A program made the translations under genes and the position numbers. Under the pieces are notes generated by a model. It did not search any database and was not told where the DNA came from. It was given only the letters and a program-made list of their open reading frames with translations. This document shows, in pieces, positions 14,994 to 23,830 of a stretch of DNA of 44,403 nucleotides; position 1 is the first letter of the stretch; each line of letters starts with the position of its first letter. The stretch spans positions 1 to 44,403 of the forward strand of contig JAQBPO010000016.1 of the NCBI GenBank assembly GCA_028287465.1. The letters run 5' to 3'. This DNA comes from Fibrobacterota bacterium (GTDB lineage Bacteria > Fibrobacterota > Fibrobacteria > UBA11236).

Positions 14994-17900
14994 TTAGGGT
15001 ACCGTCAGGTTGTCGAAGGTCGCGGACCCCAAAAGCGCATTGTCGTGGGAGCAGGCCGCCAGGCCCACCTGCAGGGACGATGAGAGGGCCAGCGTCTCCT
15101 GGCCGGCCAGGGTCCAGGTCACCCCGTCGGGGGAGCGGTAGGCGGAAAAGACGTTTCCGGCCCGCACCAGGCGGACCCAATAGGGCGGCAACAATCCCGT
15201 GGTCCCGTTTCCGATGGAGGACCCGCCCGCGGTCAGGCGGCGCTGGAATATCGTCCCCTGGTTGGCCGAAACCGCCATCATCACGTTGCGCGCGCCGGCT
15301 CCGACTCCTTCGCGCATCATCACGCCGGCCTTGGCCCAGCCGTTGGTATTCTGCACCGCGGCCACCCGCGCGCGGATTTCCCCATCCCCCTGCATGGTGG
15401 AGTAGGTAAAGTGGAAGGCGTCCGCCGCTCCCCAGATATCCGCGCCGGATCCCCGGAGCGTATGCGAGCCCGCGTTCACGGTATGGCCGCCGGCCACGCC
15501 CAGGGATCCGATTTCCGCTTCGGAGAAGGCGATCCCTGCGGTCACGGTGACGTTGGAAAGCACGCTCGTATTGAGGAGCGCATTGTTGTGGGCGGTTACC
15601 GCCATGCCCACCTGAAGCTGGGAGGCCATCGCCAGGGTCGCCTGGCCCTGGAGCGCCCAGGTCTGGCCATCCGCGGATCGGTAGGCCGTGAAGGTATTGC
15701 CGCTCCGGACCAGGCGCACCCAATAGGGGGCGGCGATGCCGGAATTTACGGCGTTCGTGGTGGCTCCGCCGACGGCGGAGCGTAGTTGGAAAGCGGATCC
15801 CGTGGAGTAGGCGATGCTGGCCAGGACGTTCCGCGCGTTCGCCGCCAGGCCCTCGCGCATCATCACGCCGGCCTTGGCATAAGGATCCGTATTGGACACC
15901 GATAGGACCTTGGCCTTGATCTCGCCGTCGCCGTTGAGGTTCTGATAGACGAAATGGAACGCGTCGGCGGCCCCCCAGATGTCGGCGCCGCCGCCTTTCA
16001 CGGTGAAGGCGCCGCCGGAGTGGGACGCGCCGCCGGCCAGCGCCGGACCTCCGATGTCGGCATCCGCCCAAGGCGCAGGCAGGCCCGTGACGGGATCGGG
16101 TTGGGACAGGTAGGCGCCGGGGATCACCTGCTGGGCGATGCCGGGGCCCTGCCAGGCCACCGCGAGATTGTCCCCGCCGGTGGATTCCTTGTGGATGGCC
16201 TCGATCCAGTATTTCTGGCCGGCGGTCAGGGAGATGGCGGCCGATTGCTGGGTCGCGACCTTGGTCCATTGCCGGGGCGTGGTCCAGTCATTGTGGTAGG
16301 CGATGCGGACCCGGGTGGTGGAGAGCGCCCCGGTCCCGAGCCACAATTCCACGTTATCGTCCCCGGCGATCCAGAATGTGTAGGATCCGCTGGCGGGCGG
16401 ATAGAGCAGGCCCACGATGCGGGATCCGTAATCGTCCCCGACGTCGGTAGGGCCCTCAAAGGAGGTGAGGGCGGAAGTGGCGGAAGGCGATCCCGGATAA
16501 CCCGCATTTCCGGTGAGGGAGGCTACCGTATTTCCGGTCAGGCCGTTCCATGCCTGGCGCAGGATCGTCCCCTTGGGATTGGCGACCACGTAGTTGGCCG
16601 TAAAGGCGGTATTGGCGGCTGGAGCGAAGATATCGTGGGAGGCGGCCAGGCCGTCGGACCAGGAACTGAACGTGTAAGAGACGGAGCCCAGGGAGGCCGA
16701 TGCCGGCGCGGCCAGGTTCCACCTTATGCCGGTCACGCTGGGGAAGGAAAGGGGCGTTGCCACGGCCGCCCCGTCTAGGGAGAGGCCGATGCCGGCAGGA
16801 TTGGTGGCCAGGGTCAGGGTAGTCTTGTTGGGCAGCACGTCCACGGAGTCGTCATCGGAAAGGCCCTGGGCGTCCGTCACGCGCAGGTGCACGCGGTACC
16901 ATACATTGTCCGACTTCTCATCGTCCACCGAAGTGGCCAGGGATCCGGAAATGGACCCGGAGGTTTGGGGCAGGGAGGTATGGGCGTGGGTGTTGTGGTG
17001 GAAATTGATCCACCAGGTGAAAGCCGAAGCCGCTAGCGATCCCTCTTCCGGATCCGTGGAGGAACCGGAATAGTTGATCGCGTCGCCGGCATTGTAACGG
17101 GCTCCCGCCGCCGGCGAAATGATAGTGGCGGTCGGGCGCCGGTCGGCGGTTACGGAAAGGGTTGCGGGGTTGCTGGTGGCCGCACCCCAGGGGTTGGAGG
17201 CGATGACGCGGTACTGCGCTCCATTATCGGACAGGGCCGTGGACGGGGTGGTATGGCAGGAGCCGGTGGCCCCGGATACGTTGATGCCGTTGCGTTGCCA
17301 TTGATAGGATAGGGGGGCGGAACCCGCGGCGCTGGCGCAGAACATGGCCGCCTCGCCCAGGGACACGGTCACGGAAGCCGGATGCTGGGTGATGGCCGGG
17401 GCCAGATTGGTCGCGTACTGGACCCTGTACAGTCCGGTGAGATTGGGATCGCTGCCATTGCCGCGGACCAGGTAGTAGAGCCGGCCATCGCCGGCCACCT
17501 TGATGTCGAGGGGATGATCCAGGCCGGTGGCGAAGGTGGCGGGAGAAGGGTTCGCCGCATCGGGGTCGAGGTAGCGGATCTCGCCCAGGACGTGGTCCGC
17601 ATAGAAGTATTTCCCGATATATGGGGAGGGGAAATTCGCGACGGCGGGATTGTAGAAGGCCGCGGCCACGATGGAACCGCTGTTGCCGGTGGGGCCCAGG
17701 TGGGAATAGGCGTAGAAGGGGGCCTTGTTGCCCGCCGGGGGCGTGCCGGTATTGCCTTCCATGGCGGGCCATCCGTAATTGGCGCCGGACTGGAGTTCAT
17801 TTATCTCTTCCCAGGAATCCTGGCCATTGTCATTGATGAAGATGCGCCCTCCGGTCGACTGCACGGCGGAGGTGAAAGGATTGCGCAGGCCTCGGGCATA

Positions 17901-18584
17901 GATGGCGCGGTACCTGCCCGCGGAGACGTTGAACCAGGGATTGTCCGAGGGGATGGTCCCATCGCTATTGATGCGGAGGACCTTGCCGTAGGTGGACGAG
18001 AGGTTCTGGGCGTCGTCGAGGTTGGAGTTGGGCGTTCCGGTAAAGACGTAGAGCTTCCCGTCCTTGCCGAAATGCAAGGCGCCGCCCTGATGGGTGGTGC
18101 CGGTGAAGTTGTCCAATTGGAAGAGGAGGACCTCGCTTCCCGCCTGGACCAGGTCCCCCGCGGCGGTGACGCGGCTTATGCGGGTATAGGTGGGGTTGCC
18201 CGCAACGGCGTAATACAGGTACACGAAGTTGTTGGACGGGAAGGCCGGATCGAAGGCGATTCCCAGCAGGCCGTAGTCCTGGGTCGAAAAGACGTTCGCC
18301 AAGGTCATGAAGGGCGCGGTCAGCAGGGCGTTGTTCTTGAAGATGCGGATGGCTCCGCCCTGTTGCAGGATGAAGAGACGGCCGTCCGGGGACGCTTCCA
18401 TCTGGGTGGGTCGATCGAATCCGGAGGCGACCTTGGATTCGACGAAGCCCGAAGCCGTGATGGCGGCCCCGGAATCGAGGGCGGTGGATGCCGCCAGGAC
18501 GAGGGTAAGCAACGCCTTTCCGAAGGCGGCCCTGACGGGGCCGATGGCGTTGGCGGGCGGAAGGCGCGGGGAAAACGGGTGCAT
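14994..18584 (-). CDS. Secreted glucose/sorbosone-dehydrogenase-like propeller with Ig, PA14 and duplicated C-terminal domains
   Basis: A 1,196-residue exported multidomain protein. A signal peptide (1-41) precedes a six-bladed propeller of the GSDH family (about 47-390), with 'HQGGALHFGKDGKLYVFTG' (His165), 'YGKVLRIN', 'RGLRNPFTS' and 'EEINELQSGANYGWP'. Soluble members are PQQ/Ca-dependent sugar dehydrogenases. Here the usual Gly-Asp after the fourth strand reads Gly-Thr, so the cofactor site needs checking. Then come an Ig-like domain (about 395-480), a cadherin/REJ-like segment (482-585), a PEGA-like segment (590-665) and a PA14 domain (about 668-828). Two ~175-residue copies of a beta-sandwich follow ('GGGADIWGAADAFHF ... 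AKAGVMMREG ... YWVRLVR ... YRSxDGxTW', as in DUF1349-like lectin folds). Probably a surface enzyme that binds polysaccharide and oxidises sugars. Confidence 0.88.
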   Translation of the reverse strand: MHPFSPRLPPANAIGPVRAAFGKALLTLVLAASTALDSGAAITASGFVESKVASGFDRPTQMEASPDGRLFILQQGGAIRIFKNNALLTAPFMTLANVFSTQDYGLLGIAFDPAFPSNNFVYLYYAVAGNPTYTRISRVTAAGDLVQAGSEVLLFQLDNFTGTTHQGGALHFGKDGKLYVFTGTPNSNLDDAQNLSSTYGKVLRINSDGTIPSDNPWFNVSAGRYRAIYARGLRNPFTSAVQSTGGRIFINDNGQDSWEEINELQSGANYGWPAMEGNTGTPPAGNKAPFYAYSHLGPTGNSGSIVAAAFYNPAVANFPSPYIGKYFYADHVLGEIRYLDPDAANPSPATFATGLDHPLDIKVAGDGRLYYLVRGNGSDPNLTGLYRVQYATNLAPAITQHPASVTVSLGEAAMFCASAAGSAPLSYQWQRNGINVSGATGSCHTTPSTALSDNGAQYRVIASNPWGAATSNPATLSVTADRRPTATIISPAAGARYNAGDAINYSGSSTDPEEGSLAASAFTWWINFHHNTHAHTSLPQTSGSISGSLATSVDDEKSDNVWYRVHLRVTDAQGLSDDDSVDVLPNKTTLTLATNPAGIGLSLDGAAVATPLSFPSVTGIRWNLAAPASASLGSVSYTFSSWSDGLAASHDIFAPAANTAFTANYVVANPKGTILRQAWNGLTGNTVASLTGNAGYPGSPSATSALTSFEGPTDVGDDYGSRIVGLLYPPASGSYTFWIAGDDNVELWLGTGALSTTRVRIAYHNDWTTPRQWTKVATQQSAAISLTAGQKYWIEAIHKESTGGDNLAVAWQGPGIAQQVIPGAYLSQPDPVTGLPAPWADADIGGPALAGGASHSGGAFTVKGGGADIWGAADAFHFVYQNLNGDGEIKAKVLSVSNTDPYAKAGVMMREGLAANARNVLASIAYSTGSAFQLRSAVGGATTNAVNSGIAAPYWVRLVRSGNTFTAYRSADGQTWALQGQATLAMASQLQVGMAVTAHNNALLNTSVLSNVTVTAGIAFSEAEIGSLGVAGGHTVNAGSHTLRGSGADIWGAADAFHFTYSTMQGDGEIRARVAAVQNTNGWAKAGVMMREGVGAGARNVMMAVSANQGTIFQRRLTAGGSSIGNGTTGLLPPYWVRLVRAGNVFSAYRSPDGVTWTLAGQETLALSSSLQVGLAACSHDNALLGSATFDNLTVP

Positions 18585-18752
18585 GATGTAAATCTCCAGG
18601 GAAGGCGGAAGAGCCGGAACAGCGCTTCGAACCCAGGAGTTAACCTTTGCCCGGTATCGCGGTCAAGGAAGCGGAAGGGGAATCCACCGTCAATCCGCTT
18701 ACGATCCGAAAGCGCGCTTCCGTTTCGGGGGGATGTCCGGAATGTAAGGGGA

Positions 18753-18778
18753 GCTCCGGGCGGCGGACCGCCCGGAGC
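18753..18778 (-). other. Strong hairpin after a stop codon
   Basis: GCTCCGGGCGG (18753-18763) and CCGCCCGGAGC (18768-18778) make an 11-bp GC stem with a 4-nt loop, 10 nt past the stop of the 594-residue propeller gene. No U-tract follows on that strand, so it may be a rho-dependent or mRNA-protecting element rather than a classical terminator. Confidence 0.5.
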
Positions 18779-18788
18779 GGACTTGGGC

Positions 18789-20573
18789 TTAGAAGCTCAG
18801 GTTGATCGGGCGCACCACCCTGTCCGCGCCTTCGCGGACTTCGAGCAGGTACAGGCCCTTGGCCAGGCCCTGGGTGGGCAAGACCATGGCGGCCGGACCC
18901 TTGCCTGAAACCGCGGCGACCTTGGCGCCGTTCAGGCTGCGGAGGGAAGCGGTATGGTCGCCCATGCCGTCCACGATCACTTCCAGGCCAGCGGCCGAAA
19001 GGCGCTGACGGACCAGGGCTTCGAGACGCGAGGCCTTGGGGGCATTGTCCGCGATGGATACGGTTCCGTTCCAGGCGCGGGTGGAAAGCTTGTTCAGGGT
19101 GTACCAGCATTCGTTGTTCCACAGGGAGGCCCCGGTGGCGGATTTGACGGCCCCGAGCTTGAAGTAGGTGACGTAGTCGTCCTTCAGTCCCGCGATTTTA
19201 AGGTGAACGCGCTTGCCGTCGGCGGAGATCTCGGTGGCGGAAACGGTGCGGGCTTCCGCCGGGCCCTTGCCCTGTCCGTATTCCTCCTTGCGGGTGTAAT
19301 TCCATTGGGTAACCGGGAAGTTCCCTATGGTGATGGTGCTCGCGTCCACCGGGTCCGTGAAGATGATTTCCACGCCGTCGTTGAGGTGACGCACGGCCTT
19401 CATGTCGAACGCCGTGGTGGTCGTCTTGGGCGTGAGCTTATAGATGGGCTTCTTCTCGGTGGTGCCCGGCCAGTTGCCGAGACCCTGGATGGTTCCCATG
19501 TACAGGGAGCCGTCCTTGCCCCAGGCCATGCGGCTTACGGCCGAAGAGCCGATGCCCTTGCCGAACCAGAACACGGCGCCATTGTAGGTGCCTTCCACGT
19601 CGTCCAGGGCGATGCGCACCAGGCCGGGATTGTTCTCGTCGCCCAGCAGCCAATCGCCCAGGAAGCGGCCCTTTTCCACGTAAATGGGCTGGCTCGGGGA
19701 GGAACGCAGGGTGCCATGGTCGAGCCATGCGGTCGGGCGCTCGTAGGGGAGGCTTTCCGCCCAGTTGGGGGCGAAGGCCTTGGTGATCGCGCCGACGCTG
19801 TCCCGCTTGGGGCTCTGGCGATGGCCGTAGAACTTGCCCGGTTTGATGTGCATGAAGGTCGAGGAGGGCAGCCAGCTTCCCTGATTGTCGGCCACGAACA
19901 TGTCGCCGTTGGGAGCCATGTTGACGCCATTGGGCGAACGCAGGCCGCCGGCGACCTTCTGGAGCTTGCCGGTCATGTCCCATTTCAGGAAGGCGCCGCT
20001 GTAGGAGGTGGAGGCGGGCGCGTCCGAAGGGCCGCCCGGCCGGATGCTGCCGGAATACGGCGCGTAGAAGTTACCCTGCCAGTAAATCGGATCGAATACG
20101 AACTGGTGCCAGGATTTCCCGTTCGCCCAGGTCGTGGTGTCCGGCCAGGAGGCGATCTTGGTGCGGTTCTTGGTCAGGTCGGTCGGGTTGTCGATATTGG
20201 CGATCTCGTAGAAGCCGTCGCGGTCCGAGACGTAGATCTTGTCATTGACGACGGTCAGGCCCACCATCATCAGCCAGGTATTGGCCACTTCCTTGACGGT
20301 CGGGGCGGTTCCGCCCGGATCCGAAATGAGGAGAACCTTGTGGTCGACGCTGGCCGAGCCCGGTATTTCCCCGCCGCCGATGAATTCCGAAGTCGCGATG
20401 GCCAACCGGCCGTCGCTCAGGAAGCCCATTCCCATGGTCTTGTATTTGGTGGGAAGCGCCACTTCCTTCAACTCGAAATCCGGATGCATCGCGTCCGGAA
20501 TGGTTCCCATGGCGATCGAAGCCGAAACCGCCATGCCGGCGAATACCCGTTTACCAAGGCCGAAAGTCTTCAT
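18789..20573 (-). CDS. Secreted propeller oxidoreductase-like protein with C-terminal sorting-like tail
   Basis: 594 residues, with a signal peptide ending near Ala-Met-Gly-Thr. The main body is a beta-propeller of the PQQ-dependent sugar dehydrogenase-like type common in polysaccharide degraders: 'LRSPNGVNMAPNGDMFVADNQGSW', 'HIKPGKFYGH', 'WLLGDENNPGLVRIALDDVEGTYNGAVFWF' and 'WGKDGSLYMGTIQGLGNW'. A following beta-sandwich-like region begins 'FDMKAVRHLNDGVEIIFTDPVD'. The last ~70 residues end 'GLAKGLYLLEVREGADRVV', resembling the type A C-terminal sorting domain of type IX secretion substrates. The gene is flanked on the same strand by another propeller protein and a DUF1080 protein, and its upstream region contains a 23-bp-spaced repeat. 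Cofactor and substrate are unknown. Confidence 0.82.
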   Translation of the reverse strand: MKTFGLGKRVFAGMAVSASIAMGTIPDAMHPDFELKEVALPTKYKTMGMGFLSDGRLAIATSEFIGGGEIPGSASVDHKVLLISDPGGTAPTVKEVANTWLMMVGLTVVNDKIYVSDRDGFYEIANIDNPTDLTKNRTKIASWPDTTTWANGKSWHQFVFDPIYWQGNFYAPYSGSIRPGGPSDAPASTSYSGAFLKWDMTGKLQKVAGGLRSPNGVNMAPNGDMFVADNQGSWLPSSTFMHIKPGKFYGHRQSPKRDSVGAITKAFAPNWAESLPYERPTAWLDHGTLRSSPSQPIYVEKGRFLGDWLLGDENNPGLVRIALDDVEGTYNGAVFWFGKGIGSSAVSRMAWGKDGSLYMGTIQGLGNWPGTTEKKPIYKLTPKTTTTAFDMKAVRHLNDGVEIIFTDPVDASTITIGNFPVTQWNYTRKEEYGQGKGPAEARTVSATEISADGKRVHLKIAGLKDDYVTYFKLGAVKSATGASLWNNECWYTLNKLSTRAWNGTVSIADNAPKASRLEALVRQRLSAAGLEVIVDGMGDHTASLRSLNGAKVAAVSGKGPAAMVLPTQGLAKGLYLLEVREGADRVVRPINLSF

Positions 20574-20745
20574 GAATGTTCCCCCACGCGGTTTACCGGG
20601 GATATGGAATCCCCGCCCACAAAATCGCGCCGAATCCCGTTTCCCGCACGGGGATTTTGCGGGGAAACGGCCAAATTGGCGGTGATTTCCCGGTCAATCG
20701 GTAATTCCCGTATTCTCCCGGAATACGATCCCGCCCGCGTGCGGG

Positions 20746-20800
20746 GCGGTTACGGGCCGGGTCGCGGGCCGGTTACGCACCCCATCGCGAAGCGGTTACG
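20746..20800 (-). promoter_or_regulatory. Three CGGTTACG repeats with a 23-bp period (operator candidate)
   Basis: GGTTACG begins at 20748, 20771 and 20794, exactly 23 bp apart. The first two 23-bp units match at 15 of 23 positions, sharing CGGTTACG and a downstream TCGCG. On the coding strand of the downstream gene the motif reads CGTAACCG. The array lies ~170-230 nt before the propeller gene start (20573), and the last copy overlaps the end of the DUF1080 gene. Confidence 0.5.
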
Positions 20801-21980
20801 GAGGGAAGCCGATCCAGGCCTTGCCATCCGCCCGGAAGGTTCCGCCATCCAGGCCGGAAAACGCTCCGGACCAGCCCCTTCCCGTTCCCCATGCCGGCTT
20901 GGAAACCGATTCGCGCGATCGGGTCCGGGGAAGGATGGAGACCTGGGCGAAGAACGGGTAATGGTCGTTCCCCTCGGCGATCCAGACGTTCCGGAACACC
21001 ACCGGATTGTTGTGCTGTTGCAAGGTGATGGGACTGAGGGCCGCCAGGCCCGCGATGGCCTGGCCATCCTGGATCTTGATGCCGTTGAGCCAAGCCGTCA
21101 TCTTCCCCTCCTGGGTCCTGGCCCCGCCGGCGGCGATCACCGGCGGCGTCCACTGGATATCGTAGGTCTGCCAGGTCAACGGCGGCAGGCATGCCATGAC
21201 CAGGGCCGGGGCGGTATTGTAGATGCCGCCGCATTCGTCCTTGGCGGGAGGATTGCCGAAGGAGTCCAGGATCTGGATCTCGCCCCATCCCTGGGAATTC
21301 ATGACCACGCCGCTATTCCCCCGATCCTGGCCGCGGCTGTCCGGCTTGAAGGGCGTGCGGAATTCCACATGGAGGGACCAGGCCCCGAAGGATTTCCTGG
21401 TCACGGCGCCGGACTCCACTGCGGCCCCCAAAGCGGGCCGGAGTTGCCGGCTCGAATCCATGACGGCCGTGGTCCAGGCGTCCAGGTTCGACCCGTCGAA
21501 AAGCACGGTGGTGCCCGCCGGCGCGGCCATGAGAAGGGTGGGACTCATGCGGGTTACCCTGGACAGGGAGAAGCCGGCGCCTCCGGGCCCTTTGCCGATC
21601 AAGGAGTCTCCGGAAAGGACGGCCGAATAGGCGGTCAGGCCTGACGCGGGGAATTCCGCCTTGGTCCCGTTGCGCTTGCCGGGGGTTTCCGCGCGCCCGG
21701 CTCCGCTCCAGCCCTTCCCGGGAAGGCCTCCGGGGAAGAATACCGCCCGGAACTCGCCCTTGCCCATGGCCACGATCTGCGCGGCCAACAAGGTCCCGGT
21801 TCCGGTCTGGCTCCCCGAAACCGTTCCGGAGAACTCCCCCACCAAGGGGAAATCGGGACCGGCCTGGGCCGGTTCCACCGCCACGATGGGCGTTTGCGCC
21901 CCCGCGCCCGCGGCCCAGCACATTCCCGCCAACATCCATTTCGCCAGCCGTATTAACGGCGGCCTTGATTTCCTTTGCAT
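20796..21980 (-). CDS. Secreted DUF1080 protein (3-keto-disaccharide hydrolase family)
   Basis: A 394-residue protein starting at ATG 21980, which has a G-rich ribosome binding region and opens a signal peptide ending Ala-Gly-Ala-Gly-Ala-Gln. A longer frame to 22175 overlaps the neighbouring gene and is unlikely. The N-terminal ~130 residues form a small beta-rich domain. The rest follows the DUF1080 pattern: 'TVLFDGSNLDAW', 'FGAWSLHVEFRTPF', 'NSGVVMNSQGWGEIQILDSFG', 'CGGIYN', 'WQTYDIQWTPP', 'TAWLNGIKIQDG' and 'ITLQQHNNPVVFRNVWI'. This family has a concanavalin-like fold, and characterised members cleave 3-keto-glycosides. Neighbouring oxidoreductase-like propellers could supply oxidised sugars, but that link is inferred. 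Confidence 0.85.
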   Translation of the reverse strand: MQRKSRPPLIRLAKWMLAGMCWAAGAGAQTPIVAVEPAQAGPDFPLVGEFSGTVSGSQTGTGTLLAAQIVAMGKGEFRAVFFPGGLPGKGWSGAGRAETPGKRNGTKAEFPASGLTAYSAVLSGDSLIGKGPGGAGFSLSRVTRMSPTLLMAAPAGTTVLFDGSNLDAWTTAVMDSSRQLRPALGAAVESGAVTRKSFGAWSLHVEFRTPFKPDSRGQDRGNSGVVMNSQGWGEIQILDSFGNPPAKDECGGIYNTAPALVMACLPPLTWQTYDIQWTPPVIAAGGARTQEGKMTAWLNGIKIQDGQAIAGLAALSPITLQQHNNPVVFRNVWIAEGNDHYPFFAQVSILPRTRSRESVSKPAWGTGRGWSGAFSGLDGGTFRADGKAWIGFPP

Positions 21981-22054
21981 AGATCCCCCCGCCCGTAAAC
22001 CTCGCGCCGGACCGGGGAAAACGCAACAGGCTTTGGAAGGGGAAACCGGAAACC

Positions 22055-23830
22055 TCAGGGCCTGAAAAGCCCGATCATCTTCGACCCGGAAACCTGGTTC
22101 AGATAGGAAAGGCGCAGCCACTCCTCGGGCATGGCCCGGCGGGACAAACGCACTTCGTCCAGGCCCCCCTGCCAATCCTCCGGCAGGTGCTGAGCGTCAT
22201 GGCCGAAGAAGAGGTCGGCGTCATTGTCCACGTCATAGGTCGCGGCCGTGGTGAGGGCGGTATCCAGGACCCCGTCCACGTAAAAGCCCATCCCGAGTCC
22301 GGCCCGGCGCATGGTGAAAAGATGCCATTCCCCCGCGGCCGCCTTGCCCCGGCTCCGCAAGACCTCGGACGGTCCGTCCGATCCCAGGTAGGATTCCACC
22401 ATGCCGTCGGAGCGCAATTGGAATTCGAGATCGCCGCCCGTGGTGACGCGCTTGGATACGAGCTGGTGGTTGCGGAAGATGGCGTCCGGCCTGGCCCAGA
22501 CGGAAAGGCAGAAATCTCCTTTTCCCATGTCCAGGCTCGCCGCATCTGGAACATGGATATAGGCCCCGGCCCCGTCCAAGCGCTGCCCGAGCCCGATGGC
22601 CCCGGGACCGACCGTGGTGTCCACGATGGCCACGCCCCTGCCGGTATTGCGGTTGGCGGTGGCGTCCAGGTAGCCCGGGAATCCCGGATCATTGCTGCCC
22701 TCCGAGAGATGCCAGACCCCGGCGAAGCCCAGGGCGGTGTCGAATACGGCGGCGCCGTCCGAGGAATCCTCGGCGGCGGGATTGCCCCAATGCATGAGGA
22801 TGTACCGATCGGAGGCGTTGGCGGCGATGGTATCCATGCGCACCCAGACCTCGGCGCGCTTGGCGGCCGCGTCCCAGCGTTCGATCTCATAGGCGAGCGG
22901 GACCTTGCTCCCGGCCTTGCTGAACCGCAGGTCGGCGCCCTTGGGAGCGGCTTTGCCGAAATCGATCATGGACGCGTCCAGGCGGACCAGCATGGGAAAG
23001 CCGAAGACGGGCTTGTCCATGCCCGCGCCCGAGGCGGTGGTATTGATCCACAGGCGGCGCGCATCCGACCATTCCCGGTAGAGGGAGGCCGAGTCGCGCA
23101 AATCCACGGTGCCGACGTCAAGGGAATCGCCCGCGCCCAGGCGGATATCCTTGAGCTTGACGGTGGCCGTCCCGCCTTCGGGATCCACGAAGCGCAAGGT
23201 GAAGGCGCCCGCCGGCAAGGTCAGATCGAAACGGCCCGTCGCCGTATTCACGGGCATCAGGCGCTCCATGCCGTAAACCTGGACGAACCCGCGCAAGGCG
23301 TCCGGCCGCAGGATGACGGTCCCGCCCACGCGGGCCGTCTTCGCGAGCCTGACTCCATCGACTTTCAGAGCGGCCGTATCGGTGACGGAGAGGGAGTCGA
23401 ACAGGCAGCCCAGGCCGCCCCCTTGGCGGACTTCCAGGCGGTAGGAACCCCGTACCACGCTGTCCAACCGGAACGCGCCCACGGCATCGGTTGTGGTGTC
23501 GAGGATGTCGACCGGAGCCCGGGAGAGGCGGGAGGCGCGTCCTTCCGAAGCCGTTCCCGTCCGCGCGGAAGCCTTGGAGGCCGCCTTGCCCAGGGCGGGC
23601 ACGCGGCTCAGGTAGTCGCTGCGGCGCAAGGATAGGTCCGCCCTGCCGGCGGAAGCGCCTTCCGCATCGAGCACGAGGCCCACAATGGTATTGCCGGTAT
23701 CGGTGGTGCCTCCGGCCAGTTGCGGCTCGGTGGAATGGGTGCAGGCGAATATCGTGATCGCGGCCGCCGCGGCGGCGAGCAGGCGCAGGACCGGGATCCG
23801 GTGGGACGCTGGGCGGGAGGCCGGATTCAT
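22055..23830 (-). CDS. DUF2341/LamG-domain lipoprotein
   Basis: A 591-residue lipoprotein with lipobox Ile-Phe-Ala-Cys (Cys30). Residues ~45-240 contain carboxypeptidase-regulatory-like beta domains ('TDAVGAFRLDSVVRGSYRLEVRQGG' and 'RFDLTLPAGAFTLRFVDPEGG'). A DUF2341 domain follows ('REWSDARRLWINTT ... FPMLVRLD ... DLRFSKAG ... LAYEIERWD ... VWVRMDTI ... MHWGNPAAEDSSDG'). Then comes a LamG/concanavalin domain ('AGVWHLSEG ... FCLSVWARPDA ... GEWHLFTMRR ... FYVDGVLDTAL ... GLDEVRLSRRAMPEEWL'). Such proteins are expected on the outer membrane, binding glycans. Its ATG overlaps the stop of the TIGR02147 regulator by 3 nt within ATGA, so translation is coupled. The DUF1080 gene starts 74 nt after its stop. 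Confidence 0.88.
   Translation of the reverse strand: MNPASRPASHRIPVLRLLAAAAAAITIFACTHSTEPQLAGGTTDTGNTIVGLVLDAEGASAGRADLSLRRSDYLSRVPALGKAASKASARTGTASEGRASRLSRAPVDILDTTTDAVGAFRLDSVVRGSYRLEVRQGGGLGCLFDSLSVTDTAALKVDGVRLAKTARVGGTVILRPDALRGFVQVYGMERLMPVNTATGRFDLTLPAGAFTLRFVDPEGGTATVKLKDIRLGAGDSLDVGTVDLRDSASLYREWSDARRLWINTTASGAGMDKPVFGFPMLVRLDASMIDFGKAAPKGADLRFSKAGSKVPLAYEIERWDAAAKRAEVWVRMDTIAANASDRYILMHWGNPAAEDSSDGAAVFDTALGFAGVWHLSEGSNDPGFPGYLDATANRNTGRGVAIVDTTVGPGAIGLGQRLDGAGAYIHVPDAASLDMGKGDFCLSVWARPDAIFRNHQLVSKRVTTGGDLEFQLRSDGMVESYLGSDGPSEVLRSRGKAAAGEWHLFTMRRAGLGMGFYVDGVLDTALTTAATYDVDNDADLFFGHDAQHLPEDWQGGLDEVRLSRRAMPEEWLRLSYLNQVSGSKMIGLFRP

Noticed and set aside
18753-18778. Classical intrinsic terminator for the 594-residue propeller gene
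   Set aside because: The stem is strong but no U-tract follows on the minus strand, so it is listed only as a hairpin.
17382-18908. Plus-strand reading frame of ~508 codons
   Set aside because: It lies antisense to the sorbosone-dehydrogenase-like gene and shows Gly/Val/Glu-rich nonsense composition without motifs.
18954-21644. Long plus-strand reading frame of ~896 codons
   Set aside because: It runs antisense to the propeller and DUF1080 genes, whose protein families are clear. Its translation is Gly/Arg/His-rich with no domain, as expected for the antisense of GC-biased codons.
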